Part shown: positions 26,757-36,528 of the stretch, in pieces
Numbering within the stretch: the stretch's first letter is position 1
Layout of the letters: every line of letters begins with the position of its first letter
Assembly (NCBI GenBank): GCA_004296775.1
Contig: RHGE01000018.1
Location: 27,624-91,623, forward strand
DNA length: 64,000 nt
Direction of reading: 5' to 3'
From: Marinilabiliaceae bacterium JC017
GTDB lineage: Bacteria; Bacteroidota; Bacteroidia; Bacteroidales; Marinilabiliaceae
Program-made: the position numbers and the translations under genes
The notes under the pieces: generated by a model
What the model saw: the letters and a program-made list of their open reading frames with translations, nothing else
Told to the model about the DNA's origin: nothing
Database searches by the model: none

Positions 26757-27662
26757 ATGCCCATTCCCGATTATCAATCCATCATGCTTCCCTTGCTAAA
26801 GGTGGTGGCCGATGGTAAAGAATATCGAATCAGAGAATTAGTAAAATTATTATCTGTTAAATTCAAACTGTCACCCGAAGAAAACCGCGAATTACTTCCA
26901 AGTGGTAACCAACCTCTCTTCGACAATCGCGTCAACTGGGCCAATACCTACCTGAAAAAAGCAGGCCTTTTACAATCTGAAAAACGAGGACATGTACAAA
27001 TCACCCAATCCGGACTGGAGGTATTAAAGTCCAATCCGGAGACGATCAACGTAGTCTATCTTCGCCAGTTCGAATCCTTTAGAGACTTTGTAAACAACTC
27101 CAACAATGTAAGTATTCAGGAAACAAGCCAGCCGGAACAATCTGCACAAACACCCGAAGAAGAATTAGAAGGAGCCTGGAAAAGTCTCAACAAAACCCTC
27201 GCCTCCGACTTACTCCAAAAGATAAAAACAATGGATCCCGGTAAATTTGAGAAACTGGTCGTTGATTTATTACTCGCCATGGGCTATGGTGGTTCCCGGC
27301 AGGAAGCCGGGAACATCGTTGGTAAATCAGGCGACGGCGGCATCGATGGCATCATCAACGAAGACCGTCTGGGGCTGGATAAAATATACATACAAGCCAA
27401 ACGCTGGGAAAACACCGTGCCCATTAAAGAAATAAGAGACTTTGCCGGTGCCCTATTGGCTCAAAAAGCCCGGAAAGGTATCTTCATCTCCACATCTGAC
27501 TACCCTAAATCAGCCCATGAGTATGTGCAAAACATCGACCGCACCATCGTACTCATCAATGGGTTTCGCCTGGCCGAACTAATGATTGAATTCAAAATGG
27601 GAGTGTCGGTAAAAGAAACTTACCAGGTGAAGGAAATTGATTCGGATTATTTCGATAACTAA
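26757..27662 (+). CDS. Mrr-type restriction endonuclease (type IV)
   Basis: 301 residues from the ATG at 26757 (MPIPDYQSIM). Residues 1-95 are the Mrr_N winged-helix domain (VNWANTYLKKAGLLQSEKRG), and from about residue 165 comes the Mrr catalytic domain: FEKLVVDLLLAMGYGG, then GKSGDGGIDGII, then YIQAKRW, giving the D-x(n)-Q-x-K active site in order. Mrr enzymes cut modified DNA. It opens the defence cluster, 250 bases after the mobile-element genes. Confidence 0.92.
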   Translation: MPIPDYQSIMLPLLKVVADGKEYRIRELVKLLSVKFKLSPEENRELLPSGNQPLFDNRVNWANTYLKKAGLLQSEKRGHVQITQSGLEVLKSNPETINVVYLRQFESFRDFVNNSNNVSIQETSQPEQSAQTPEEELEGAWKSLNKTLASDLLQKIKTMDPGKFEKLVVDLLLAMGYGGSRQEAGNIVGKSGDGGIDGIINEDRLGLDKIYIQAKRWENTVPIKEIRDFAGALLAQKARKGIFISTSDYPKSAHEYVQNIDRTIVLINGFRLAELMIEFKMGVSVKETYQVKEIDSDYFDN

Positions 27663-27700
27663 TTCATCATATAAACAATAGACATTTAATTTTAGTGATC

Positions 27701-28168
27701 ATGGACATCAAAGCATTAGGAAAACAATTAAACAAACAATATTCTGAAGCAGAGGAAAATGAGATGGTGGCTCAAATTCATTTGTTTGGTATAAAGTATG
27801 GCAAGCTAATAAAGGGAAAAGGGTATAACCTGAATGACATTATCCAAATTGCTGAGATAAAAGATTCCTATATCACAGAATTAAGAAAAGGTATAAAGCT
27901 ATCCGCTTATGTTCATTTTACAGAAGAACAGTCTGATGTAGAGGTGTTGGCAGAAATTCTAAAAGACAGATACAACAATACCGTGAACAACGATTCGGTA
28001 GCACAAATCCATTTGTTCGGTATAAAATATGGACCATTAATCCGTCGTGAAAATATTTCGGTAGCAAAGTTGATTGAATTATCAGGTCTAAATGACTCTT
28101 ATGTAACCGAACTGAATAAGGGCATAAGATTATCCAAGTATGTTTCAGAGTCCACAATTAAGATATAA
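27701..28168 (+). CDS. Small protein made of two copies of one HTH-like repeat
   Basis: 155 residues from the ATG at 27701 (a GTG at 27695 is possible). It is an internal duplication: VAQIHLFGIKYGKLI and VAQIHLFGIKYGPLI start the two units, and SYITELRKGIKLSAYV and SYVTELNKGIRLSKYV end them. The D-S-Y-(I/V)-T-E-L segment looks like a recognition helix, so it may bind DNA as a pseudo-dimer, possibly as a regulator of the type I operon that begins 33 bases downstream. No named family recognised. Confidence 0.75.
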   Translation: MDIKALGKQLNKQYSEAEENEMVAQIHLFGIKYGKLIKGKGYNLNDIIQIAEIKDSYITELRKGIKLSAYVHFTEEQSDVEVLAEILKDRYNNTVNNDSVAQIHLFGIKYGPLIRRENISVAKLIELSGLNDSYVTELNKGIRLSKYVSESTIKI

Positions 28169-28201
28169 TGTAAGCGTCTAATCTTTTGGTGAATCATTGT
28201 T

Positions 28202-31200
28202 ATGAACAGCAATTTCAATTTCCTCAATCCAACATTCCCCGACCTGGCCAAACTAGGTCACTTGGCAGAACGTAACTTATACGATGATCCTCAAACTACC
28301 ATGGGCAAGCTGAGGCTCATGTGTGAATTTATTGTGTCCGACATTTGTCAAATAGAATCTGTTAATATCAAATCAGATAGACAAGTGGATCGGCTCAATG
28401 AGTTAGATAAAGAAGGAATCATGCCATTGAGAGTGAAAGAACACTTCCATTCGATTCGCATTTCTGGAAATAAAGCTGTTCACAATAACCAGGGAAATGA
28501 AGCCGAGGCGTTATTGCGTTTAAAGCAAGCACGCAACATCTGTGTTTGGTATTATCAAACGTATGCAGATCAATTGGATTTTATGCCTGGTGATTTCACA
28601 AAACCTCTTTCACAGAAATCATTACAGGATACAACCAAGCTGCTTGAATCAGAAATTGAAAAATTAAGGTTGGAGAATGAACAACTGCTGATTGATAAAC
28701 AAAAAGCGATTCTGGCAGAATCTCAAGCTGAAAAAGCAAACCGCAGGGAACGGGCCATAAAATCATCTGATAAGCTAGATATCTCCGAGGAAGAAGCCAG
28801 GCTAATTGTTGATGAGGCACTCAAGAAGAATGGTTGGGCAATAATCAGATACAATAAACAACTGGATCCATCTTCATTAATCAACCACGCGGTTGAAGAA
28901 TACCCAACCGAAACTGGTCCGGTAGACTATGCATTTTTCGTTGAAGGAAAACTGCTAGGTATGTTGGAAGCCAAAAGACCAGCCGTGAATCCTCGTAATG
29001 TATTAGATCAACAAACCAAAAGATACGCTAAATCGGCCATGAATGGTGTTGGTAATTGGAAGGGCTATAAAGTACCTTTTCTGTATGCTTCCAACAGTGA
29101 ACAAATTTTTCATCTGGACGTCCGAAACAGCACGAATACCGACAGGGAGATTTTTGGTTATCATTCTCCGGCAGCGCTTAAGGAAAAATTTGAACGCGAT
29201 GAAGCCTCTGCTGAAGAATGGTTGGTCAAGAAAAAAATTCAACACCCGTGGATCAGGGATTACCAGGAAAGAGCCATTAAAGCCATTGAAGACAATATCA
29301 TTAGAGGTAAGTACAAAATGATGCTGGCCATGGCCACTGGTACCGGAAAAACCTTTACGGCAGCAAACATCATCTATCGACTATTAAAATCGAAGAAGGC
29401 CAAGCGTATACTCTTTCTGGTTGATCGTAAATCATTAGCCTCTCAAACAGTGAGAAGTTTCTCCTCATTTGATACCCCTCGTGGAAATAAGCTACACAAA
29501 GAATATGAAATCTACAGTCAAAAATTCCAAAAGAAAGAATTTGAAGAAGATGGTTTTGATAATGAGATATTACCCAATGAATACCTGACCGATCCCGACG
29601 AATCAATAACTTTCGTTTATGTGGCTACCATTCAGCGAATGTCCATCAACCTGTTCGGTAAAGCCGGTAAATTCTCAAACAGCAATGATTTTGATAAGGA
29701 AGAGGATGAAAATGCCATCAATATTCCCATTCATGCGTTTGATGTTATTATTGCCGATGAGTGCCACAGAGGTTATACCTCAAAAGAAACCAACCTTTGG
29801 CGAAGTGTCCTGAACCATTTTGATGCCATAAAAATTGGTTTAACAGCCACTCCAGCTGCGCATACCGTAGCATTCTTTGGTATGCCGGTGTATGAATACC
29901 CCTTTGAGCAAGCTGTTCTTGACGGATACCTATGTGATTACGATCCCATTCCAATACATTCAAATGTAAAAATAAATGGTGCTTTTCTAAAAGAAGGCGA
30001 GCTGGTGGGGCAAATTGATACCAAATCTGGCAAAGAGCAAATGCATAACCTCGAAGCTGAACGAGAATATAATTCCAGTGATATTGAAGTAAAAATAACA
30101 GTCCCCGACACAAACCGTAAGATATTACTAGAGCTTAAAAAACACTGTGAAGAATTTGAAAAAGAGCACAGCCGCTTTCCTAAAACACTCATCTTTGCTG
30201 TAAATGACATCAATCACCGGTCACATGCCGATGAATTGGTGAACATGGCCAAAGAGATATTTGGCAGAGGAAACGATTTTGTGAAGAAGATAACAGGCAA
30301 TAAGAATGTGGACAGACCACTGCAAAGGATAAAAGAATTTAGAAACAGACAAGAACCCAAAATGGTGGTGACCGTCGACATGTTAAGTACAGGAGTTGAC
30401 ATTCCACCTTTAGAATTTATTGTATTTTTGCGCCCGGTTAAATCACGTATTCTTTGGGAGCAAATGCTGGGACGAGGCACAAGGAAAGCGGATGATTTCA
30501 ATATTGATAAAGATCGGTTTTATGTGTTCGATTGTTTTGGTGGTGATTTATTCCGTTACTTTAAGAATGCCAGTAAGATGTCGGAGAAGATAAAACCCGA
30601 TACCGTTCCACTTAAAGAAGTGATCGAACGAATATTCAGAAATGAGGAAAGAGAGTATAACCAAAAAAGACTGATAAAACGCTTGCGCCGTATTGAAAAA
30701 AGCATGAGTGGTGAAGCCTACGAGCAATTTGAACCATTTATAACCAACGGAAATATTGGGAAATTTGCAGACGAATTACCAAATAAAATCAAAAACGATT
30801 TTATCACCACCATGAAATTGTTGAGAAACGAGCAATTTCAATACCTGCTTCAAAACTACAAAAGACCTAAGAAATCCTTTGTAAAAGCATATGAAGTGCA
30901 AGATGAGGTGCATTCCGAACGTCTTTTTAAGGTAAACGACCTGGCGGATCTTTTAAAACCGGAAGATTACCTGTCACAGTTCCGAACCTATATAGAAACC
31001 AATCAACAGGAAGTGGAAGCCTTGAAAATCATTTTGGAACGTCCTGGCGCTTGGAACACCAGTGCACTGAAAGAATTGCGATCAAACCTGGCTACCAATG
31101 GGTATCCGGTAACGCAATTACGTGATGCACACAAATTGATCTATGATAAAGAGTTGGTCGACGTTATTTCCATGGTAAAACATGCTGTAAGTGAGGAAGA

Positions 31201-31456
31201 GCCTCTTCTTTCCATTGAAGAAAGGGTAATCAGGGGTGTGAACCGGATCTTTATTGATATGGAGCTAACGGAAGAACAAGAAAAATGGGTCGAATACATT
31301 AAACAACACCTCATTGAAAACCTGACTATTGAAGAGGATGATTTCAGAGACATGCCCGTTTTTACATCACATGGTGGATGGCGTAAATTCAAAAAGCTCT
31401 TTGGTCAGGACTGTAAAACGATAGTAAAAGAATTAAACAGAGCAATAGCTATTTAA
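28202..31456 (+). CDS. hsdR: Type I restriction endonuclease R subunit
   Basis: 1084 residues: a DUF4145-like N-terminus (about 1-110), the nuclease domain with GPVDYAFFVEGKLLGMLEAKRP split as D...E-x-K (about 240-260), superfamily 2 helicase motifs including MATGTGKTFTA (about 375) and the DECH box in IIADECHRGY (about 517), motif VVTVDMLSTGVDIPPLEFIV, and QMLGRGTRKAD (motif VI), then the C-terminal EcoEI-type domain. It translocates and cuts DNA lacking the protective methylation. The gene heads hsdR-hsdM-hsdS; the next ATG is 10 bases after its stop. Confidence 0.96.
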   Translation: MNSNFNFLNPTFPDLAKLGHLAERNLYDDPQTTMGKLRLMCEFIVSDICQIESVNIKSDRQVDRLNELDKEGIMPLRVKEHFHSIRISGNKAVHNNQGNEAEALLRLKQARNICVWYYQTYADQLDFMPGDFTKPLSQKSLQDTTKLLESEIEKLRLENEQLLIDKQKAILAESQAEKANRRERAIKSSDKLDISEEEARLIVDEALKKNGWAIIRYNKQLDPSSLINHAVEEYPTETGPVDYAFFVEGKLLGMLEAKRPAVNPRNVLDQQTKRYAKSAMNGVGNWKGYKVPFLYASNSEQIFHLDVRNSTNTDREIFGYHSPAALKEKFERDEASAEEWLVKKKIQHPWIRDYQERAIKAIEDNIIRGKYKMMLAMATGTGKTFTAANIIYRLLKSKKAKRILFLVDRKSLASQTVRSFSSFDTPRGNKLHKEYEIYSQKFQKKEFEEDGFDNEILPNEYLTDPDESITFVYVATIQRMSINLFGKAGKFSNSNDFDKEEDENAINIPIHAFDVIIADECHRGYTSKETNLWRSVLNHFDAIKIGLTATPAAHTVAFFGMPVYEYPFEQAVLDGYLCDYDPIPIHSNVKINGAFLKEGELVGQIDTKSGKEQMHNLEAEREYNSSDIEVKITVPDTNRKILLELKKHCEEFEKEHSRFPKTLIFAVNDINHRSHADELVNMAKEIFGRGNDFVKKITGNKNVDRPLQRIKEFRNRQEPKMVVTVDMLSTGVDIPPLEFIVFLRPVKSRILWEQMLGRGTRKADDFNIDKDRFYVFDCFGGDLFRYFKNASKMSEKIKPDTVPLKEVIERIFRNEEREYNQKRLIKRLRRIEKSMSGEAYEQFEPFITNGNIGKFADELPNKIKNDFITTMKLLRNEQFQYLLQNYKRPKKSFVKAYEVQDEVHSERLFKVNDLADLLKPEDYLSQFRTYIETNQQEVEALKIILERPGAWNTSALKELRSNLATNGYPVTQLRDAHKLIYDKELVDVISMVKHAVSEEEPLLSIEERVIRGVNRIFIDMELTEEQEKWVEYIKQHLIENLTIEEDDFRDMPVFTSHGGWRKFKKLFGQDCKTIVKELNRAIAI

Positions 31457-31465
31457 GAGCAATAC

Positions 31466-32899
31466 ATGAACAATCTGGCGAATAAATTGTGGGGATTTTG
31501 CAACACACTACGGCACGATGGTGTGGACTATGGTGATTACATTGAACAGCTTACATACTTGCTGTTCTTTAAAATGGCAGAAGAAAAAGAAATTGATTTG
31601 CCGGCCATCGATAATTACAAGACAGAAGAGGGGACAGAACTTGCCAATCAACCCACCAATTGGGGGGAGCTGAAAAAGCAAAGTGGTACAGAGCTAACGC
31701 ATCTCTATGGTGAAATGCTTCGCCATTTACGAAGGCAGGATGGGATTATCGGGGACATGTATTTCCAGGCCATGCCCAGGTTAAATAACCCGGTGAACCT
31801 GAAAAAGCTGATTAACCTGATTGATGAAGACGATTGGACGGAGATGGAGGTGGACGTAAAAGGTGAGGCCTTTGAGGGGCTTTTGGAGAAATCAGCATCT
31901 GAAGGTAAAAAAGGAGCTGGCCAATACTTTACCCCGCGTCCATTGATTGATTGTATGGTGCGATTAACTAAACCGGATCCACGGAGTAAAAAAGACTTTA
32001 AAATATACGACCCTTCTTGTGGTACTGGAGGTTTCCTGGTACGTGCCTATGAATGGCTTTTGAAAGAATGTGGTGGTGCTTTCGAGCGGGATGATGTAAA
32101 ACGCATTCAAAAAGAGACTTTTTATGGTCAGGAGTTGGTGCCACGCCCACGCCGGTTGGCATTGATGAACTTGTACCTTCATGGAGTAGAACCCCAGATT
32201 TACCTGGGCGACACCATATATGAAGCACCTAAACCCGAACGCTTCGATGTGATATTGGCCAATCCGCCATTTGGAACCAAAGGAGCCAGTGATATACCGC
32301 AACGAGAAGACTTTACGGTTGAAACAACCAACAAACAGCTCAATTTCCTGCAACACATCATAACCGTATTGAAGCCAGGAGGTAGAGCGGCGGTGGTATT
32401 GCCCGACAATTGTCTGTTTGAAGATAAAGCAGGGGATGTCTTCAAAATTCTAATGGAGGATTGCAACTTGCACACCATCTTGCGCTTACCCAATGGTACC
32501 TTTGTACCTTATGCCAATGCCAAAGCAAACGTGATCTTCTTTGAAAAAGGTAAACGAACCGAAAATGTGTGGATATACGACAATCGAACCAACATAGAAA
32601 ACCTCACCAAGAAGGACCGGCCTTTAGGGCAGCAACACTTTTGGGATTTTGAAGAAGAATTTGGTAAAAACATCTTTGGCGATGCGCCTCGAAAAGAATC
32701 CGAACGTTTCCGTTCCTTCCATATTTCTGAAATAGAAAAAAGAGGTTATAAATTAGATATCACCTGGATGAAAGAAGAGAATGGAGAAAATGGAAACGGT
32801 TATAAAGATCCAAGTAAGCTAGTAAAAGATATTAAGACTGAGCTTGAGGAAGTAATAACCGATTTGGAGAACCTTTTTAATTTGTTGAAGAATGAATAA
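31466..32899 (+). CDS. hsdM: Type I restriction-modification methyltransferase subunit
   Basis: 477 residues with an N-terminal helical HsdM_N domain and the N6-adenine methylase core: AdoMet-binding DPSCGTGGFLVRAYE (about 181) and catalytic NPPFG (about 265). It forms the M2S methylase and, with hsdR, the restriction complex. The stop overlaps the hsdS start by 8 bases, indicating translational coupling. Confidence 0.97.
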   Translation: MNNLANKLWGFCNTLRHDGVDYGDYIEQLTYLLFFKMAEEKEIDLPAIDNYKTEEGTELANQPTNWGELKKQSGTELTHLYGEMLRHLRRQDGIIGDMYFQAMPRLNNPVNLKKLINLIDEDDWTEMEVDVKGEAFEGLLEKSASEGKKGAGQYFTPRPLIDCMVRLTKPDPRSKKDFKIYDPSCGTGGFLVRAYEWLLKECGGAFERDDVKRIQKETFYGQELVPRPRRLALMNLYLHGVEPQIYLGDTIYEAPKPERFDVILANPPFGTKGASDIPQREDFTVETTNKQLNFLQHIITVLKPGGRAAVVLPDNCLFEDKAGDVFKILMEDCNLHTILRLPNGTFVPYANAKANVIFFEKGKRTENVWIYDNRTNIENLTKKDRPLGQQHFWDFEEEFGKNIFGDAPRKESERFRSFHISEIEKRGYKLDITWMKEENGENGNGYKDPSKLVKDIKTELEEVITDLENLFNLLKNE

Positions 32900-34184
32900 A
32901 GTTTTTCCTGAAAATTGGTTGACTGTAAAACTTGGAGATATTACGACTAAACCTCAATATGGCTGGACAACAAAATCAGCTACAAATGGTCAGATTAAAT
33001 ATGTACGAACAACAGACCTTAGTAAAGGGGATATTGAGTGGGATAAAGTTCCATTTTGTATTGATGCTCCTGGTGAAATAGAAAAATACAAACTATATGA
33101 GAATGATATATTAATTTCTCGAGCAGGTTCTGTAGGTCTAAGCTATCGTGTGACCAATGTAATAGAGAATGCTGTTTTTGCATCATATTTAATTAGGTTT
33201 AGAAGTATTCTTAATGAACCGCGGTATATTGAATATTTCTTAAATTCACCTCTTTATTGGAGGTTTGTTAATAGCAATTCAGCTGGGATTGCTGTTCAAA
33301 ATATAAACGCCACTAAGCTATCACAAATTCCAATCCCTCTCCCTCCCCTCAACGAACAAAAACGAATAGCCGATAAATTAGATCAAGCCTTTGAATACAT
33401 TGACTCCGTTAAAGCTCGCATGGATAAAATACCAGAACTGCTAAAGGAGTTACGTGAAAAAAACATTCAACTAGCTGTTAATGATTCAGGTATTTCCAAG
33501 TGGATAACTTTAGGAGACATAGACATAAAAATACAAACTGGACCATTTGGTAGTGCTTTGCACAAGCATGATTATATAGAAAATGGCATTGGTATCGTTA
33601 ATCCTATACATATTAAAGGAGGTAAAATCTATCCTTCCAAAGATGTTTCAATTTCTAAAGAAAAGTACGATGAGTTGTCAAAGTACAGTTTGCAAATTGG
33701 AGATGTTATATTAGGCCGGAGAGGTGAAATGGGAAGAGCTGCTAATGTTGAAAGTGAAGGTATGATATGTGGAACAGGTTGTCTTGTTCTAAGGAGAAAT
33801 AATAGCTTTGACTCAAAATATTTAACATACGTTCTTCGTAGTTCACAAAGTGTTGATCACTTAACTAATAATTCTGTAGGCTCAACAATGGTGAACTTAA
33901 ATCAGAAGATACTTAAGTCCCTAAAAGTTCCACAACTTGATATTAAAACTCAGCAAAGAATTGTTCAAAAAATTGAGTCATTCATTACTTATATAGATTC
34001 AGTCGAAAAGAAACTTAAAAGCTTAAAAGAAAAGCTGGATGATTTACCACAGCAGCTTCTAACCAAAGCCTTCAGAGGTGATTTAGTCCCTCAAGATCCC
34101 AATGATGAACCAGCTGAAGTGTTATTGGAAGAAATAAAGGCTGAAATTGAAAACCTCAAACCCACCAAACGTAAGCCAAAATGA
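32892..34184 (+). CDS. hsdS: Type I restriction-modification specificity subunit
   Basis: 430 residues with the two target-recognition domains (about 5-150 and 200-345), each ended by the conserved helical spacer (PLPPLNEQKRIADKLDQAFE near 155; KVPQLDIKTQQRIVQKIESF near 345), as normal for an HsdS recognising a bipartite site. It sets the DNA specificity. Its second half is more AT-rich than hsdR. The stop overlaps the next ATG by four bases, joining the restriction operon to the ATPase gene. Confidence 0.95.
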   Translation: MNKVFPENWLTVKLGDITTKPQYGWTTKSATNGQIKYVRTTDLSKGDIEWDKVPFCIDAPGEIEKYKLYENDILISRAGSVGLSYRVTNVIENAVFASYLIRFRSILNEPRYIEYFLNSPLYWRFVNSNSAGIAVQNINATKLSQIPIPLPPLNEQKRIADKLDQAFEYIDSVKARMDKIPELLKELREKNIQLAVNDSGISKWITLGDIDIKIQTGPFGSALHKHDYIENGIGIVNPIHIKGGKIYPSKDVSISKEKYDELSKYSLQIGDVILGRRGEMGRAANVESEGMICGTGCLVLRRNNSFDSKYLTYVLRSSQSVDHLTNNSVGSTMVNLNQKILKSLKVPQLDIKTQQRIVQKIESFITYIDSVEKKLKSLKEKLDDLPQQLLTKAFRGDLVPQDPNDEPAEVLLEEIKAEIENLKPTKRKPK

Positions 34185-35674
34185 AAATCAAATCCCTTTA
34201 CATCAAGAAGTACAAAATACTGAAAGAATTTGACATCAATTTTGATGAAGGCATCAATACTCACGTCATCATTGGTAAAAATGGCTCTGGTAAAACAACT
34301 TTATTCGAGGCGATCATACATATTTTTCTTGGTCCAACTATAGCTAGTTATAAAAAGGTATTATCTAACTATTATTTAGAGAACAAGTTGGAGTTTACAA
34401 TTGAATATGAATGTAATAAAGCGAATGTCAGATTTAGTAATATTGACGGCTTATCGTTTGTTGTTGAGGGGAATGATATACTAACAAATGAAAACTTGTT
34501 TTCATTCCGTGAGTTTGTTGATGATGCTTCACTTGAGCCCAAAGGAATAGCAAAATATCTGCCAGACCATATTGTCACCTATTACTCCGGGGAAAGTAAA
34601 AGGGTTACTTCACTCTTTAAGGATGAACTGTCAAAGGCATCTAAGTATTTACAACAAGGGAAAAACATTCCCTTGCGTCAATTTATTAACATCAATACGA
34701 ATGATATTCAAAATGTCTTATTATCTCTTCTTCCATTTAACAACAGTAATGAAATATTACAATTAGATCAGATTCACACCTTTGATGTTCATTTTAAAAA
34801 GCCTATATGGTTTACAGGGGCAAGAAAAAGGTTTAATAAACTTGAAAAAGAAAATTCCGAAGAGGCCATTAAACAATATAATCAAAGCTTCTATTATGCA
34901 GAAGGTGATATTGGTCGATTTTTGGAAACATTAAGGGAAGTTGCATATACTGGTGATTTTGATCACGAGACAGATAATGATGAATTGCAAATATCATCTT
35001 TATATGTAAAAAATGAAGATTACCGTATGTTAACTAGCAATTTATCATTTAAGAAGAATTCAACTCCTTTGGATCTTTTTAAATTTTTTGACCATACCGG
35101 TCATTCGGATTTAATTGATAAAATAGTATTAAATATCAAAGAGGAAAATGAAAGCAAGCTGATTGAATTTGAAAACCTTAGTGAAGGTGAGCATCAGATC
35201 AGATTAATCACCGGACTCAAAGAACTGTTCAAAAATACAGAAACTCTCTTCCTTTTCGATGAACCAGATACCTACCTACACCCGGAATGGCAGATTAAGT
35301 TGATGGAAGAATTAGCTAAGCCAACCGAAACTAACATCATTGCCACAACTCACTCAACGGTAGCATTAACTGCTATTCACAGCAATTACATTAGCAGAAT
35401 GGTGGATGGTGATATTAAAACAATTGATCACTATAAAACTTTTGCGGCTGACATCGAAGTGGTATTAAACAACATCCAAAATGTAGTTAATCCAATTCTG
35501 AAATTCCTGGAGCCGAATATTAATGAAATAAGAACAAGTATAAGTAATAAGGATTTCGAAAAAGCTTATTTGCTCATTGATAAATTAGAAGAAGAGAATA
35601 ATATTGATCCAATCTCTTCCCTGATTTCTGATCTTAAAATGGAAGTTAAAAAGAAAAAAATATTTGGCCGATGA
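34181..35674 (+). CDS. Septu-like AAA ATPase (PtuA type)
   Basis: 497 residues of the SMC/RecF-like ABC ATPase kind: Walker A IGKNGSGKTTLFEA at residues 31-44, signature LSEGEHQIRL near 334, Walker B TLFLFDEPDTYLHPEW near 355, and switch His in ATTHSTVALT near 387. An ATPase like this, overlapping an HNH nuclease gene, is the arrangement of the Septu antiphage system (PtuA-PtuB). Here the pair is embedded at the end of a type I restriction operon, ATGA-overlapping hsdS. Septu assignment is from domain pairing and gene order; it could be another OLD/ABC-type defence ATPase. Confidence 0.8.
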   Translation: MKIKSLYIKKYKILKEFDINFDEGINTHVIIGKNGSGKTTLFEAIIHIFLGPTIASYKKVLSNYYLENKLEFTIEYECNKANVRFSNIDGLSFVVEGNDILTNENLFSFREFVDDASLEPKGIAKYLPDHIVTYYSGESKRVTSLFKDELSKASKYLQQGKNIPLRQFININTNDIQNVLLSLLPFNNSNEILQLDQIHTFDVHFKKPIWFTGARKRFNKLEKENSEEAIKQYNQSFYYAEGDIGRFLETLREVAYTGDFDHETDNDELQISSLYVKNEDYRMLTSNLSFKKNSTPLDLFKFFDHTGHSDLIDKIVLNIKEENESKLIEFENLSEGEHQIRLITGLKELFKNTETLFLFDEPDTYLHPEWQIKLMEELAKPTETNIIATTHSTVALTAIHSNYISRMVDGDIKTIDHYKTFAADIEVVLNNIQNVVNPILKFLEPNINEIRTSISNKDFEKAYLLIDKLEEENNIDPISSLISDLKMEVKKKKIFGR

Positions 35675-36528
35675 TATATATTAAGAAATCAACCGAACCT
35701 CAATCTTATCGTGCTTTCCTTAATGATAACAGAAAATTAATTAAGACTAAAATAAATAATCATCGTCAGACAGGAGTTAAAATTTGGAATTGGTTTAAAC
35801 AAAGAGCTAATGGAGTTTTGGATGATCTTAGGTTAAAACTTCTTGAAGACCAAGGTTACGTGTGTTGTTATTGTGGTGAAAAAATTACTAATTCATCAAT
35901 GGCAATAGAACATCTCGAGCCAAAGAATATAAAAAGCAATATATTTCCTTTTTCTAATCTTTATGCATCATGCATAGGAGGCAAGGAGAAAACACACAAT
36001 ATTGGTCGAAATGAAAGTTTGGCAACTTTAAGTACAAGGTTCAATATTTCTATATCCAAATTACAAAAGTTAAATCCAGGAAAAAGTTTTGTTCATAAGG
36101 ATTGCATAAAAATATATAAATCTGATACCAACGGAAGTCACTGTGATAACAAAAAAAATGGTGATTTTCTCATAAATAAGCCAGATCAACTTGATATCTT
36201 TGATAAGATTAAGTATCAATTTGATGCCAGTAAAAAAGAAGTAAGTGTATTACCTGTTAATCTTTTGGATATTGACCTTGAAAATGACATTAATACAGTG
36301 CTTCAGTTAAATCAAAAAACACTTAAAAAACGAAGAGCAATTGTTCTTAATCAGGTAAATTCCATACTAGATGATATTATTGATCAAGCTGGTTCTGATG
36401 AGGATATCGTAACAGGTGTTGTTAATCTTTTTGAAGATTATGAAACCAAAAAAAATGGGAAATTTGATCCATTCTACTTCGTTTGCATGTCTTACATCAA
36501 TGAACTTGATTTAAGTCATTTTAATTAA
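35671..36528 (+). CDS. Septu-like HNH endonuclease (PtuB type) with LysM-like insert
   Basis: 285 residues, starting in the ATGA of the ATPase gene. The zinc/HNH part is present: CCYCGEKI (Cys65/Cys68), IEHLEPKN (catalytic His81), NLYASC (Asn96, Cys101) and HCDNKKNG (His157/Cys158). This is the PtuB-type order. Unusually, between the last two blocks (about residues 110-150, 35998-36120) there is a segment ESLATLSTRFNISISKLQKL, then NPG and a closing IKIYKS, which follows the LysM pattern. The C-terminal 100 residues are helical. It should be the nuclease of the pair; the insert's role is unknown. Confidence 0.8.
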   Translation: MIYIKKSTEPQSYRAFLNDNRKLIKTKINNHRQTGVKIWNWFKQRANGVLDDLRLKLLEDQGYVCCYCGEKITNSSMAIEHLEPKNIKSNIFPFSNLYASCIGGKEKTHNIGRNESLATLSTRFNISISKLQKLNPGKSFVHKDCIKIYKSDTNGSHCDNKKNGDFLINKPDQLDIFDKIKYQFDASKKEVSVLPVNLLDIDLENDINTVLQLNQKTLKKRRAIVLNQVNSILDDIIDQAGSDEDIVTGVVNLFEDYETKKNGKFDPFYFVCMSYINELDLSHFN

